Shown: piece after piece, positions 1 through 10,600 of the stretch
How the letters are laid out: every line of letters begins with the position of its first letter
Numbering within the stretch: the stretch's first letter is position 1
Assembly: GCA_028641055.1 (NCBI GenBank)
Contig: CM054060.1
Coordinates: forward strand, 238,356,833 to 238,420,832
DNA: 64,000 bases
Source: Alopecurus myosuroides
Taxonomy: Eukaryota > Streptophyta > Magnoliopsida > Poales > Poaceae
Reading direction: 5' to 3'
Made by a program: the position numbers and the translations under genes
Notes under the pieces: generated by a model
What the model saw: the letters and a program-made list of their open reading frames with translations, nothing else
Databases searched by the model: none
Told to the model about the DNA's origin: nothing

Positions 1-1149
1 ATTCGAGAGGGCACGCGCGTGCAAGCGTGTGCTCAAATCTTCCATTGTTGTTCGTTGCAATGGTGTGCCGATGACCTTCGCCCAGTGGCAGCCAAGCATT
101 CGTTTTTAGCCAAGATAAGCTTTGATGGCTTGCCGCGAGAGGCTTGGAATCGATAGTCGCTGAACGAGCTGCTCAAGAGCATGGACGGTTGCATCGCGAG
201 CATGACTCCACCCGTCCCATAATTGGTTTGTGGAGGTGGTGGCATGGATGCGGGAGTGGTCAAACTCACACATCCCAAAGTTCATCAACGTTGAAGTACC
301 TATGTTGAAACCTAAACATTCATTAGGAGATCACTCGGCACCGCCTAGGTTTTGTCAGCATCAGGTGACCGTTCATGTCAAAGAGGTGACTATGAACCAC
401 CAGCCTGCATGTGCCCCGATCATGGAGGTCAAAGACTTTGTTTCCCATCACGTCAACCTTACCTAGGACTGAAGTGTCGATGACATCGGACCTCCTCCGT
501 TTCGTGGTGGTGTACACTTCTTCATAGGATCCTAGGGGCGGGCATGTCATCTGAATCTGCTCTAATTTTAGGATAACTAAATGTGCTCAATCTTATGTAA
601 CTGAACTTGTTGCAGTGTGTTGAAAGAACTGATATTGTAATAGTGTAAGTCCTTGTGCTACTATATATATGTGATGGACGGTGATATTTTCCAATGTGAT
701 GTGTCCAACACTTATCTTGTTGGATTTTAGGTATTCAAATGTTCTGTCCATCATTCGTATTTTGAATACATAGAAGTAGCACTTCCAAATTATATATAGT
801 TCCACAGCCAAAAGCATACAAACTAACCATAAGGTTGTACCTCCATAATATAGCTCCATGACGCATGTCTACAAATCATAAGGTAGCTACACAATACAGT
901 AGTCACAAAAGTGACACATACGGTGCTCCGATTTGGATCAGGTGGCATCTAATTCTTCCTTGTGACATAAATCATTTAAACAATGTCACTAGCTCCATGT
1001 GCATCACTCTTTTTAGTTGGTAAACCATGTGGCACGACAATCTCAGTTGGAGAAAACAAAAAAATCCTATTCAACTTCCTCAGTAAACCGAGATTCATCT
1101 TCAACTCTCCCATCCACTGATTGATGTTCTTTGTCTCGGTAAAAACATG
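1..1149 (+). pseudogene. Possible DUF4283-type gene remnant, then featureless DNA
   Basis: Between about 105 and 300 the + strand encodes pieces resembling grass DUF4283-type proteins. The segment FDGLPREAWNR is followed by an LLKSMDGCI-like stretch, then WFVEVVAWMREW and a proline-containing IPKFINVEVP segment. This order (FDG-P-AW, LL, C-I, AW, IP, EP) is what I associate with that family. It is broken by a TAG near 152, a TAA near 220 and a frame change. DUF4283 proteins in grasses are often linked to transposable elements; no function can be inferred. From about 470 to 1149 I see only AT-rich DNA with no convincing reading frame. Confidence 0.35.
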
Positions 1150-1159
1150 CATTATAATA

Positions 1160-2587
1160 GGACAACGCTGGGCGCCCCCCAGGGGATGAGAAATTTTCAT
1201 CCCCCGCATCCCCCTGCTGACACGTGGCAGTTTTTACCCAAAATCCATATTTTCTCTGTGTAGCAAAAAAACACCCCGCTTTTGCTCCTATGTAGCAAAA
1301 AACATTTCATCACAAAAAAGAACATGAAAAGTCAGACCTCGCCGGAGACTTTGCCGGAGTTACTGTAGAAAAAAAGTGCCACTGTAGCAAAATTAATTTC
1401 GTCGGAGGCATCGCCGGGAGACTTTCGCCGGCGATCGCCGGAGAACTCTCCCGTGCAAAAAAATGTACTACAGAAGCAAAAAAAGAATAAATGTAGCAAA
1501 ATAATTACTATATTATAGCAAAAATTGGACATCGCCGGAGTTCTCGTAGCAAAAAATTTGACAAAAAATAGCAAAAAAAAACCGAGTCCGTAGCAAAATT
1601 TGCGCGCGCTGAGCATTGCCGCCGGTCTTATAGCAAAAAGTTCGTGCTAAGATAGCAAAAATTTATAATTATTATAGCAAATTTTCTTTTGTATTGTAGC
1701 AAACAATTAACCTCGCCGGAGATATTACCAGAGTTATTGTAGCAAAAAAATTACACAAAAAAGCAACAGAATTACACGAATGTAGCACTTTTCTAGCACA
1801 CATAAAAGTCATCCATAAAAACAAAAAAAAAGTATCGGCGGCAGCCCATGAGCACCTTCGCCGGCCTTGTCGCTAGCGTTCGATGGCACTGCGGCGTAGC
1901 CACGGGAGCAGCATCAATGACCGGCGGGAACATCGTCACCGGCCTTCAGAAGCGCGGTGGTAGCACTGTGGCGTACCCCACGGGAGCAGCTCCATCGACG
2001 GGAGCCCTTGGTGTGGTGTGGAGCAGAGGAGGTCGGAGGCGAGCTTGGGGACGTCCTTGAACGGCGACACGCATGGGAGCCGTTCCGGCGGGCAATGGCA
2101 GCGCGCGGCAAGCCGTCCTGCGACGGCGGCGCGCAGGGGAGCCAGTCCGGCGGGCGGGGCGGCAGCGCGTCGTGAGGCCATCCGGCGACGGCGGTGCGCT
2201 GGTGAGCTGCGCCTGGAAGCCGTTCCGGCGGGCGCGCGGAGACCGTCCGGCGACGGCGACGCGCAGGTGGCCCCGGAGGCCCTCGCGGTCGACCCAGTAA
2301 GGAGCGCCGTCCCGGCGGTGCGCAGGTGTGGGAGATAGGGCCAACGTCACGTTCATGGGCGTGTGAGGAGAGGGGCCTGTCCTCATCTGCCGGAGTGTGT
2401 GCTGGTATGTGTGACGGAGAAGAAAGACTCGTGAGGAACGAGCAGATAAGGATAGAGATATTTCTCTGGAGCGATGGGCTTGTGGGGCGAAAAAAGAACC
2501 ACGTTCGCACGATGGGTGCATCATCCAACGGCCACGCGTCAGGAGGACGCTGCGCGCTCATCCCCCGGATGAACACCAACTTTTCCC
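1160..2587. mobile_element. Non-autonomous Mutator-like element (small MULE)
   Basis: The element is bounded by a direct repeat of ATTATAATA (1151-1159 and 2588-2596; the preceding C is also shared). A 9-bp duplication is the size expected for Mutator insertions. The ends are imperfect inverted repeats: the left end starts GGACAACGCTGG, and the reverse complement of the right end starts GGGAAAAGTTGG. Both arms then carry TTCATCC/GGGGATGAG blocks and CTGACACGTGGC (left) or CTGACGCGTGGC (right). No transposase is present. The interior has a left half with many TAGCAAAAA motifs and CGCCGGAG blocks, and a GC-rich right half (about 1850-2330) with repeated CCGTCCGGCGACGGCG-like units. Several frames stay open there because of base composition, but none looks like a known protein. 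The GC-rich part could be captured genic DNA. Confidence 0.75.
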
Positions 2588-2596
2588 ATTATAATA

Positions 2597-3436
2597 TCAT
2601 GTCCTTCTTTTGCCCAAAGTTGGATAGTCATCGATACTTCCCAGAGTAGAACGTGAGAGGTTCAAAACGTATTTATTTTATTGTTTCATTCTTGTTTTAT
2701 ATCACTGCCTCATGTTTTTACTATATTTTATATCATTTTAGGGCATTTTGCCGGACTAGCCTATTAACAAGATGCCTAGTGTCAGTTCATGTTTTCTCCT
2801 ATTTTTGGTTTCAAAAAATTTGTTCTCCAAAAGTCCACAAAAATACCTGAAAATTGATGGGGCCCGGTTTTTCACCGACACGAAGATGGAGCCAGAAGAT
2901 GACTTGTAGGGGGCAGCTCCTAGGCGACTGGAGGGCACGGGTCCACCCCAGGCGTGCCCTCCGGTCACCTCCTTGATTGGGGCACCGCCTTGGGGTGCCT
3001 CTTCGCATATAAGTTTCCTCCTGGCCTAATATGAGGACCCCCCGAAGGATTTTTTTCATAAACACGACAAAACTCCGCCGCCATCAAACCCTAGTTTAGG
3101 GGCTCAGAAGGTCCCGTTCGGGCACGCCGCCAGGACGGGGATTGACCCCTAGAGCCATATTCATCGACCGTCCTGTCTCCATGATGGTTTGTGAGCAGTT
3201 CCCTCATGGACTATGAGTTCACAATAGTATCTAGTTAGTACTTGATGGAGTGTAGACACACGCTCGTTGGGAGACCCCAAGTGCAAGGTGTAAACAGTGC
3301 GGCAGCAAGTTTTTTCCTCAGAAAAAAACCAAGGTTGAATCGACCAGTAGGAGGAAGGAGTAATTTCAGAAGTTTGATGCAGCTGAGATGGCAGAGCGCA
3401 CTACCGGTTCAGCAGCAACATGGAATGACGTGGGGA
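2597..3436 (+). repeat. Old LTR-retrotransposon-like debris
   Basis: No gene is visible. The stretch around 2860-3240 (aaaccctagtttagg block, GGCACGCCGCC, a 'gtgagcagttccctcatggac' -like phrase) and the stretch 3255-3436 (TTGGGAGACCCCAAGTGCAAG, then a 'cagcaagttttttcctcag' phrase) look like LTR or untranslated parts of Triticeae gypsy elements. I cannot define ends or a target duplication, and the family is not identified. Confidence 0.35.
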
Positions 3437-3915
3437 TGACTCCTGGACCTATCGGGTGAGCTTACCCGGTCCAAGGCCTAAGACCAAGGCCCGAAGCAAG
3501 GCACTACCCCGCTGCTCTAGAAGGCCCAGCAGAAGCCCACCCGCAAGACTTGCGGGTCAAGAAGGAAAGCTCCTACCGACCTAGAACTAGGGTTTGTAAC
3601 CCCCTCGGACACGGTTTGAGACCTAGCCACCTATAAAAAGGCAAGGAGAACCACCGAGGGAGGGATCCAATCTACTTTTTACCACCATAGCCGTAAGCTC
3701 GAGATCAATCTCTCGATTTAGGCACCCACCATTGTAACCGATCTACTCATAATACAGATCACAAGAGCAGGAGTAAGGGTTTTACCTCTACGAGGACCCC
3801 GAACCTGCGTAAATCATGCCCCCTTTAGCCTACGATTGTCACCGGCGCTTACTCGTTCTCTTAATCGAAACCCTACCGGATCATCTGAGGCACTTGTCGA
3901 GATGACTAATCGACA
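3437..3915 (+). repeat. 5' LTR of the gypsy element
   Basis: This stretch probably runs from TGACTCCTGG to AATCGACA, so it has TG...CA ends. It contains a TATA box (CTATAAAAAGG at about 3631) followed by a leader-like region. It ends directly before a primer-binding-type sequence. The right boundary is supported by the primer site. The left boundary is a guess from the TG dinucleotide, because no partner LTR exists for comparison. Confidence 0.55.
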
Positions 3916-3937
3916 ACTGGCTCCGTCTGTGGGAATG
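3916..3937 (+). other. Primer-binding site of the gypsy element
   Basis: TGGCTCCGTCTGTGGGAA follows the LTR end after two bases. It differs by one base from the TGGCGCCGTCTGTGGGAA form common at this place in grass gypsy elements. The tRNA primer was not assigned. Confidence 0.6.
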
Positions 3938-4012
3938 GCAGGCGCTGCATCCACGTCATCTTCGGCCTCGTCATCGCCAACCTTCAGCTAGAGCCCTGGA
4001 TCATCAACTCCA

Positions 4013-6149
4013 ATGGAGCTGATCCGCTTCGGGTCGCTCATCTACGCGCCCCACTCGCCGGAATCGCGTCCGGCGTTCAGCGGACTCGAGAAAAGCGCCA
4101 GCTTGACGTTCGACAGCTTCCACTTCCACGCCAAAAAGGCGGGGATCGTGCGCTTCCCCGATCAGATCGAACTCAACGAATCAGACTCCGAGTCCGTCTC
4201 AAGCCCAGCGGCCCTCGAGTCTCCATCTGACAACACTGGTCGCGACCTAGTGCCCAGTGGTAGCTCCATCCGCCGCAACACACGCGACTTCCATACGATC
4301 GTGGCAGAGAAGCCTTCCAAATTCTGCGGGAACCGCCAATCTACGCCTAGGACCCACGCGCCATATCTGGCTCAGGTCTGCATGGCAGATTCAGGTGAAA
4401 TACCCGAGGAAACGCAAGGTAGCAAGGAAGTGCGACAACGCATCAAAGTTTCTCGAGCCGCATGGTTCACAGCGAAAGAGGCAGTAAACTCGGGCCAACC
4501 GATACCACCCACGTCCACTCAAGAGGACCTGGTGGCGTACCACTTCCACCGGCTGCGAACAGGCCGATAGCCGCAAGAAGCCCGCAAGGATTTGGAGCAG
4601 CGGAAGCAAGCGGCGGAAGCCTCGAGTGCGCGCCGTGCGGCGCTCTCTAGGACTCAATCGACGGGAAACCAACCCCCAAAGAAGAAATACGTCTTGAAGA
4701 CTGCTCTCCTGGACCACGAGCCCCTCAGCAAAATCAGCAAGTCCCTCGAGACATCCCTTATGCACGTCGATGAATAGGGCAACGTACACCCGACGACCCT
4801 CGCTGCAGTGGTCCTGGCAGCCGCCACGTACTTACAGGCGAACCAGCCACCAGAAAACGACCCCCGCGCAGAGCAACATCGACAAGTGTACATGGGCTAG
4901 GCATGGCGGCCGCAAGAATCGCCGCCTAGAACAGTAGGCACGCGACAACTCCAGAAGCTGAAAAAACCCCTCGGGTGGACAAAACACCTCGCAGACGCGA
5001 GAGTACATTGCCTAAAAGGGAAGACAAGGGGTCACCTCACCGCCCCCGTAGAAAGGAAGCCCAACGCCGTGGCGAAAGCCCGCATAGCAACGACGATAGC
5101 CCGCGAGGTCGCGACAGCAGCCCACGGCACCACGGAAGCCTATCGCGACACCGCAGCAGGGAACCGCGACAGGAGGACAATCGCAACCGACCTGAATACG
5201 ACGCGCGTGGAGAAATTGCGCAGAGCAAGGTCGACAAGGCTCGAGCTCGCAGGAACCACGCTTGATCGCCGTCCACCTCCTCTGACAAGGAGGCCTTCGG
5301 CGGGATGTGCTTCATCCGCAACATCCGCGAGGCGCCTATGCCCAAAAGATTCAAGCTCACAATGGAGGTCCCAAAGTACGACGACTCGCAAGAGCCCAGG
5401 TCATGGTTGTCACACTACCTCACCGCGATAAAGTGCCAACACGGGAAGAAGACAACAACCATGCAATACCTAAACCTACACCTCGTAGGCGCTGCCCGTA
5501 GCTGGTTCGAAGGAAGACCATGTGCACACTATGGATCTTGGGACGATCTCACCCGCGACTTCTAGAAGAACTTCCAGGCAACATACAAGCGGCCAGCGTC
5601 TATCGAGGAACTGTGGCCTGCAAGCAGCAGAGCGGCGAGTCTACCCGCGAGTATATCCAGAGGTGGACCACGCTCAAGAACACACCGGGAAACATGTCGG
5701 AAGAAATTGCAGTCGAAGCCTTCACCAAAGGCGCTAGGCGCACCGCCTTCCAAGAGGAATTGGGAAGAGTTGCACCCAAAAATATCGGAGAACTAATGGC
5801 GATAGCGGGCAGATGGGCTAACGGCGAAGAATCCCTGCGCAACGAGAAAGCCTCTTCACCCGCGCCCGAGGAGAATTGCAATGGGGACCGCCGAAGGAGG
5901 AAGAGAAAACACTACGACCAGGATGATCAATCGGAGCTAGTGGCGGCGGAGTTCACGAGAAATCGCGACGTCGGGTCCCGCGGAAATCGCGACTGGAAAC
6001 CAAAACCAGATGATAAAACTCCCGAGGAAGACCTTGACGGATATTGCTCGCTACATCTATTTACAGATAAGCGCACGTGCAAAACCAAGGCCACTCACCT
6101 CCTCAAAGACTGCCGAAAATTCCAAGAAATCCACGAGGCGTACACGTAG
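4013..6149 (+). pseudogene. gag polyprotein region of the gypsy element, broken
   Basis: This is the capsid/nucleocapsid precursor region. An N-terminal part (4013-4570) is followed by an Arg/Ser/Asp-rich linker (4975-5265). A capsid-like segment starts near 5305, with RFKLTMEVPKYDDSQEP, W-L-H-Y and a RSWFEG motif typical of retrotransposon gag. The frame from 5520 to 6149 continues it (STREYIQRW, EAFTKGAR) and ends in a Cys/His-containing, charged tail. The frame changes at least three times, with stops at about 4568, 4777, 5263, 5563 and 6147. It is recognised by motif order rather than any single diagnostic residue. No functional product is expected. Confidence 0.65.
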
Positions 6150-6239
6150 AAGCACAGGGCCGCCATTAACCAGGGATATCCGCAACTGCCAGGAGGATAC
6201 CAACCACCACCCCTACCTCCACCCGCTGCACAGCAGAAC

Positions 6240-6970
6240 GTGGCGTTGGCCGCGCTACCAGCACCACCCGCCGCAAACCAGGGAGCTAACGGGTACCCGA
6301 ACCCACAGGGGCTCCTGGGTATGATACAGAAGGTCTTCCCGTCCCGGAGAGTCCAGAAGACAAACACACGCCAAGTTAACATGGCAGTACAGGCTCCACC
6401 ATCCACGACCGAATACCTGAAGATGTCAGAGCAGTCGATAACCTTCTCCAAGGAGGACCACCCTCCACGGGTGTACCGACCTGGACACGCAGCGCTCGTC
6501 ATCCAGGCGCAAATAGGCAACTACGACCTAGCCCAGATGTTTATGGACGGTGGCAGCGAAATCAACGTCATATACGCGGACACACTCCGCAAGATGAACA
6601 AAAACCTGGACGGACTCGCGGAATCAGAAACATCCTTCCACGGAATAGTACTAGGGAAAGTAGTCCGACCACTCGAAACAATCAACTTGGAGGTGGTAGT
6701 CGGAGACCCTAGAAACTATAAGAGAGAGTTCCTCGACTTCTAGGTAGTCGACTGGCCATCACAGTACCACGCCATTCTCGGTCGAACAATGTTCGCGAGA
6801 TTCATGGCAGTACCCCATTACGTCTATCTCAAGCTCAAACTCCCTGGGGAATATGGCACGATAACCATAAACGGCGACTTCCAAAAGTCAGACAAGTGCA
6901 ACACCAAGTTCAACGAGATCGAAATCCTTCGGGATGCAAGAGGAGCTGGAAGAGTTGGCAAAAACCACGG
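6240..6970 (+). pseudogene. Aspartic protease region of gypsy pol, broken
   Basis: The frame 6240-6743 contains MFMDGGSEINVIYADTL. The DGGS-x-(I/L)N-(I/V)-(I/M)-(Y/F) pattern is the active-site region of Tat-type retroviral-like aspartic proteases, with DGG in place of the usual D(T/S)G. It would cleave the Gag-Pol polyprotein. The segment after it (SFHGIVLGK, VVGDPRNYKREF) also fits this domain. A TAG at 6741-6743 interrupts DF-VVDW, a likely Tyr or Glu codon change, and the frame resumes at 6789 (RTMFARFMAVPHY). The domain joins gag upstream and RT downstream in the expected order. Confidence 0.65.
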
Positions 6971-7173
6971 ATAACTCCGTGATGCCACTCACCAAAAAGA
7001 ACACCCTAGAACTCGAGTTTAGCCCAAGCAGCGACACTCGAAAGAATCAAGTGCACCCGACAGAATCCGCAAAGACGGCGATCGTGCCCACCACCCTATC
7101 ATCCGCATAGGAAGGCGCATTCGTCGAACTCCTCCGTGAATACTGGGAAATTTTCGCCTAGCAGCCATCAGAT

Positions 7174-8130
7174 ATGCCGGGGATACCCAGAGAGTTCGCC
7201 GAGCACTCACTTGAAGTGTTTAAAGATGCCAAGTCAGTCAAACAAACCACTCGACGCTTTTCCGAGCCTAAGCAGAAAGCACTCGGAGAAGAGGTGAACA
7301 GACTACTAGCCGCCAAGTTCATCAGGGAAATCAAAATATCCACCTGGTTAGCAAACCCGGTGTTGGTCCCGAAGAAAAATACTGACCGCCTTCGCGTGTG
7401 CACCGACTACACGTCGTTGAACAAACACTGCCCCAAGGATAACTTCCCATTACCACGGATCGACCAGATCGTGGATTCCATAGCAGGATGTCAACGCCTC
7501 TCCTTCCTGGATGCCTACTCGGGCTATAATTAGATCAGGATGAAGCAATAGGACAAGGAGAAGACGGCATTCATCACACCACAAGGTGTATACTGCTACA
7601 CGACAATGCCCTTCGGGCTAAAAAACGCAGACGCAACATATCAGCGCTGCATGCAAAAATGCCTCACCAAGATTATTGGCAAGAACGTACAAGTGTACGT
7701 TGACGACATCGTCATCAAGACTCGAGTGGAGGACACACTCCTCGAGGACATCAGGGAGACATTCGACGCCCTCAACGCGTATAGAATCAAGCTCAACCCG
7801 ACAAAGTGCGTCTTTGGAGTCCCTGCAGGACAACTCCTCGGCTACCTAGTCTCTGCCCGAGGAATCAAAGTCAACCCAGAAAAGATTCAAGCGATCTTGA
7901 TGATGAAAGAACCGACCAACCTTCGCGGTGTACAACAGCTCGCAGGGCGATTGGCAGCCCTCACCAGATTCATCGCAATATTAGGTGAGCAATCGCTCCC
8001 CTTCTACAAACTACAGAAGAAAACTGACAAGTTCGAGTGGACACCTGAAGCAAGGCAAGCGTTCATCAACTTGAAAAGGTACTCTAGAGCAGGAAAATAC
8101 TGGCCACACCTCATGAAAGGGAGACCCTAG
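7174..8130 (+). pseudogene. Reverse transcriptase domain of gypsy pol, broken
   Basis: RT copies the element RNA into DNA. The palm motifs are clear: VPKKNTDRLRVCTDY, LNKHCPKDNFPLPRIDQIVD, SFLDAYSGYN, then MPFGLKNADATYQRCM and the catalytic YVDDIVIKT near 7695-7721. The thumb-like part CVFGVPAGQLLGYLVSARGI follows. Two TAG stops (7531-7533 and 7549-7551) sit within the YN-IRMKQ-DKEKT stretch, where Gln and Glu codons are expected; another TAG is at 8128-8130. The Asp pair of the active site is retained, but the gene cannot make a full product. Confidence 0.85.
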
Positions 8131-8930
8131 GCCTATACCCAGCCGCAACAAACCAAGTGGTGAGCACAGTACTCGTGGTCGAGCGGCCAGAGGAGGGAAA
8201 TGCACACGGTGTACAGAGGCCAATCTATTACCTCAGCGAGGTACTGTCACCGTGCAAACAGCGATAACCCCACTATCAGAAACTCGCGTATAGGGTGGTC
8301 TTCACAACCCGCAAGCTCAAACATTACTTCCAGAAGCATACCATCACGGTGCTAAACGACGCATCACTCGGTACAATCATGAACAATCCCATGGCATCTG
8401 GAAGAATCGCGAAGTGGAGCATCGAGCTTGGCGCCTGGGACATCATATACACAGGGCGAAACGCTCTAAAGTCCCAGGCAGCAGCAGATTTCCTCTCCGA
8501 GTGGACAGAGCTGCAAACCCAGCGCCACCCGAGTACACGAGCTCTTGGATAATGTACTTTGACGGGTCGAAGAGAAATGAAGGAGCTGGAGCCGTAGTAA
8601 TCCTTATATCGCCAAGAGGAGACAAGCTCCAGTACGTCCTGCGACTTGATTTCCCTCCCGACGATCCAGCATCAAACAACAACACAGAATACAAGGCGCT
8701 CCTACACGACATGAAGATGGAGATCGCTTGCGGAGCCACTCGACTGATGATATACAGAGACTCCAATCTTATCATGCAGCAGAGGATGAAGGAGTGCGAC
8801 GCTGTCGCGGATAATATGATCCTTATCGCGACATGCATAACCTACTTGAAGGAAGCTTCAAGGGATGCGAGCTGAAGCACATCACACGATCAAGCAACGA
8901 AGAAGCAGACAGACTAGCGAACATAGGGTC
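8131..8930 (+). pseudogene. RNase H region of gypsy pol, broken
   Basis: RNase H removes the RNA strand from RNA-DNA hybrids. The segment 8260-8552 matches the RT-RNase H connection (YHY-like, LAYRVVFTTRKLKHYFQ, WSIELGAWDIIYTGRNALKSQAAADFLSEW). In a second frame (8414-8875) a second RNase H-like domain is visible: YFDGSKRNEGAGAVVIL, then NNNTEYKALL and MIYRDSNLI, giving the D, E and D acidic positions. Two consecutive RNase H-like stretches are typical of the Tat lineage. The frame changes near 8500, and a TAA lies at about 8265. Confidence 0.7.
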
Positions 8931-9129
8931 AACAAACACCCCTACTCCACCGTGAATCTACTTCGAAAAAATAAGCAAAAGATCAGTCAAGGTAAAAAAG
9001 AAAGCAGAGACACCCGCAACAACGGAAGCGGAAACCAGCCAACAAATCGGCCTCATCGAACTCATCCATAACATCTCAAGGCAAGTCTTTCTGGTCGAGC
9101 CAACTTGGACGCAGAAATATCTTGACTAC

Positions 9130-10380
9130 TTGTCCAACAAGCAGCTCCTAGCGGACATTTGCGAGGCTAGACAGATAGTGCGATGCAGCAAATATTTTCG
9201 GTTGATCATAGGAGAAATATACAAGCAAAGTATATCAGGATTACTCCAAAGGTGCATCGCACCCGAGGATGGCAAGGAATTGCTCCGTGACATACACCAA
9301 TGCGACTACGGGCATCACACAAGCTGGAGAGCAGTCGTGGGAAAAGGTTTTTGAGCAGGATTCTACTGGCTAACGGCAGCTAGAGACGCCAAAGAGCTCG
9401 TAGAGAGGTGTAACGCCTGCCAGAAGTTCGCGCCCAAGCCACACGCACCGGCCACAGAGCTCCACATGATCCCCATCTCATGGTCATTCGCTCAATGGGG
9501 GCTCGACATGGTAGGACCGCTACGAAAATCAGCACCCGGAGGATACACTCACCTGCTGGTCGCAATCGACAAATTCACCAAATGGATAGAGGCCATGTCA
9601 GCCACGTCGCAACACGCCGAATGCGCCGTGAGATTCCTCGACTCCATTGTGTGCAGGTTCGGTGTCCCACATAATATCATCACGGATAACGGGACCAACT
9701 TCACAACGAAGGAAACCCAAGACTTTTGCAAGGAAAAAGGAATAACTCTCAGCTTCGCCTCGATGGCTCACCCGCAAACTAATGGCCAAGTCGAACGACC
9801 CAACAGATTAGTTTCGGCTGGCCTAATGAAGCGGCTGCTCACTCGGTTACACCAAGCAGCAGGGCATTGGGCTGAAGAACTACCATCAGTGTTATGGAGG
9901 CTACGAACAACACCAAATTGATCGACAAACGATACGCCATTTTTCATGGTATACGGAGCTGAAACCGTGCTACCCGAGGACGTCAAGTTCAGCGCCCCAC
10001 GAGTCGTCGGGTACATCGAAGAAACCTCCAACAAGGCACTCGCAGAAGACATGGACGCGCTGAACAAGATCAGGGACATCGCACTCGCAAGATCCGCAGT
10101 CTATCAGCGATCCCATAGTCGCCGAATACACCACAGATCCTTCGTGGCCGGTGATCTGGTATTCCGACTCAAGAAAAAAGAGGTACAAAAGCTAGAGCCA
10201 TCGGGGGGGAGGACCCTTCACCATACACGAAGTCATCCCAGGTTGCGCCTACCGCTTGAAGAACCCGAAGACAGGCGGCATCTACTCCAACCCGTGGAAC
10301 GTGTCGCACCTCCACAAGTTCTACCCTTAGGATTTAATCTCCTACTCGCAAGAAATAAGGCTGTACCAGCCACATTGTAG
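9130..10380 (+). pseudogene. Integrase region of gypsy pol, broken
   Basis: Integrase inserts the cDNA copy into the chromosome. The N-terminal zinc-binding HHCC region is partly visible around 9294-9440 (H-x-C-DYGHH, then CNACQKF). The catalytic core in 9466-9921 contains LDMVGPL (first Asp), NIITDNGTNFTTKE (second Asp) and HPQTNGQVERPN (Glu), so all three acidic positions remain. The C-terminal part continues at 9946 (MVYGAETVLPEDV) and holds a GDLVFRLKK segment near 10150. TGA codons at 9352 and 9919 replace likely Trp codons, and the frame shifts near 10200. Confidence 0.8.
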
Positions 10381-10600
10381 CCCAAGCAAATACGTAGCTT
10401 CTAATCCATCGCAATAAAAACATGGTTTCTCAACCATAGCTATAAAGACTATCCAGTCGCAATCTTTATCGTCTATTTTTTTCTTCTTCAAATGCTAAAC
10501 AAAGGTCACACCCCAACACACGGGGGCTACACCAAACTAGCATCAGCAAAATCTTCGACCGCTCCTACTCGATAAATATTCTACAAGGTAACAAGGTACA

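Larger units (their letters stand above)
3437..10600 (+). mobile_element. Decayed Ty3-gypsy retrotransposon, Tat/Retand-like, lacking its 3' LTR
   Basis: The order is 5' LTR, primer site, gag, protease, reverse transcriptase, RNase H, integrase, as in Ty3-gypsy elements. The RT has YVDDIVIKT and a LNKHCPKDNFPLPRIDQIVD stretch, which I associate with the Tat/Retand group of grass elements. A purine-rich CACGGGGGCTAC at about 10519-10530 fits a polypurine tract. No second copy of the 3437-3915 LTR follows it, so the 3' end was lost or never captured. Many stops and frame changes make the element non-functional. The stops are mostly TAG or TGA where Trp, Gln or Glu would be expected. Confidence 0.8.

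Noticed and set aside
1914..2579. A 221-codon frame on the - strand as a gene
   Set aside because: It lies in a GC-rich repeat-like part of a MULE, several frames are open at once, and its Pro/Arg/Ser composition shows no domain.
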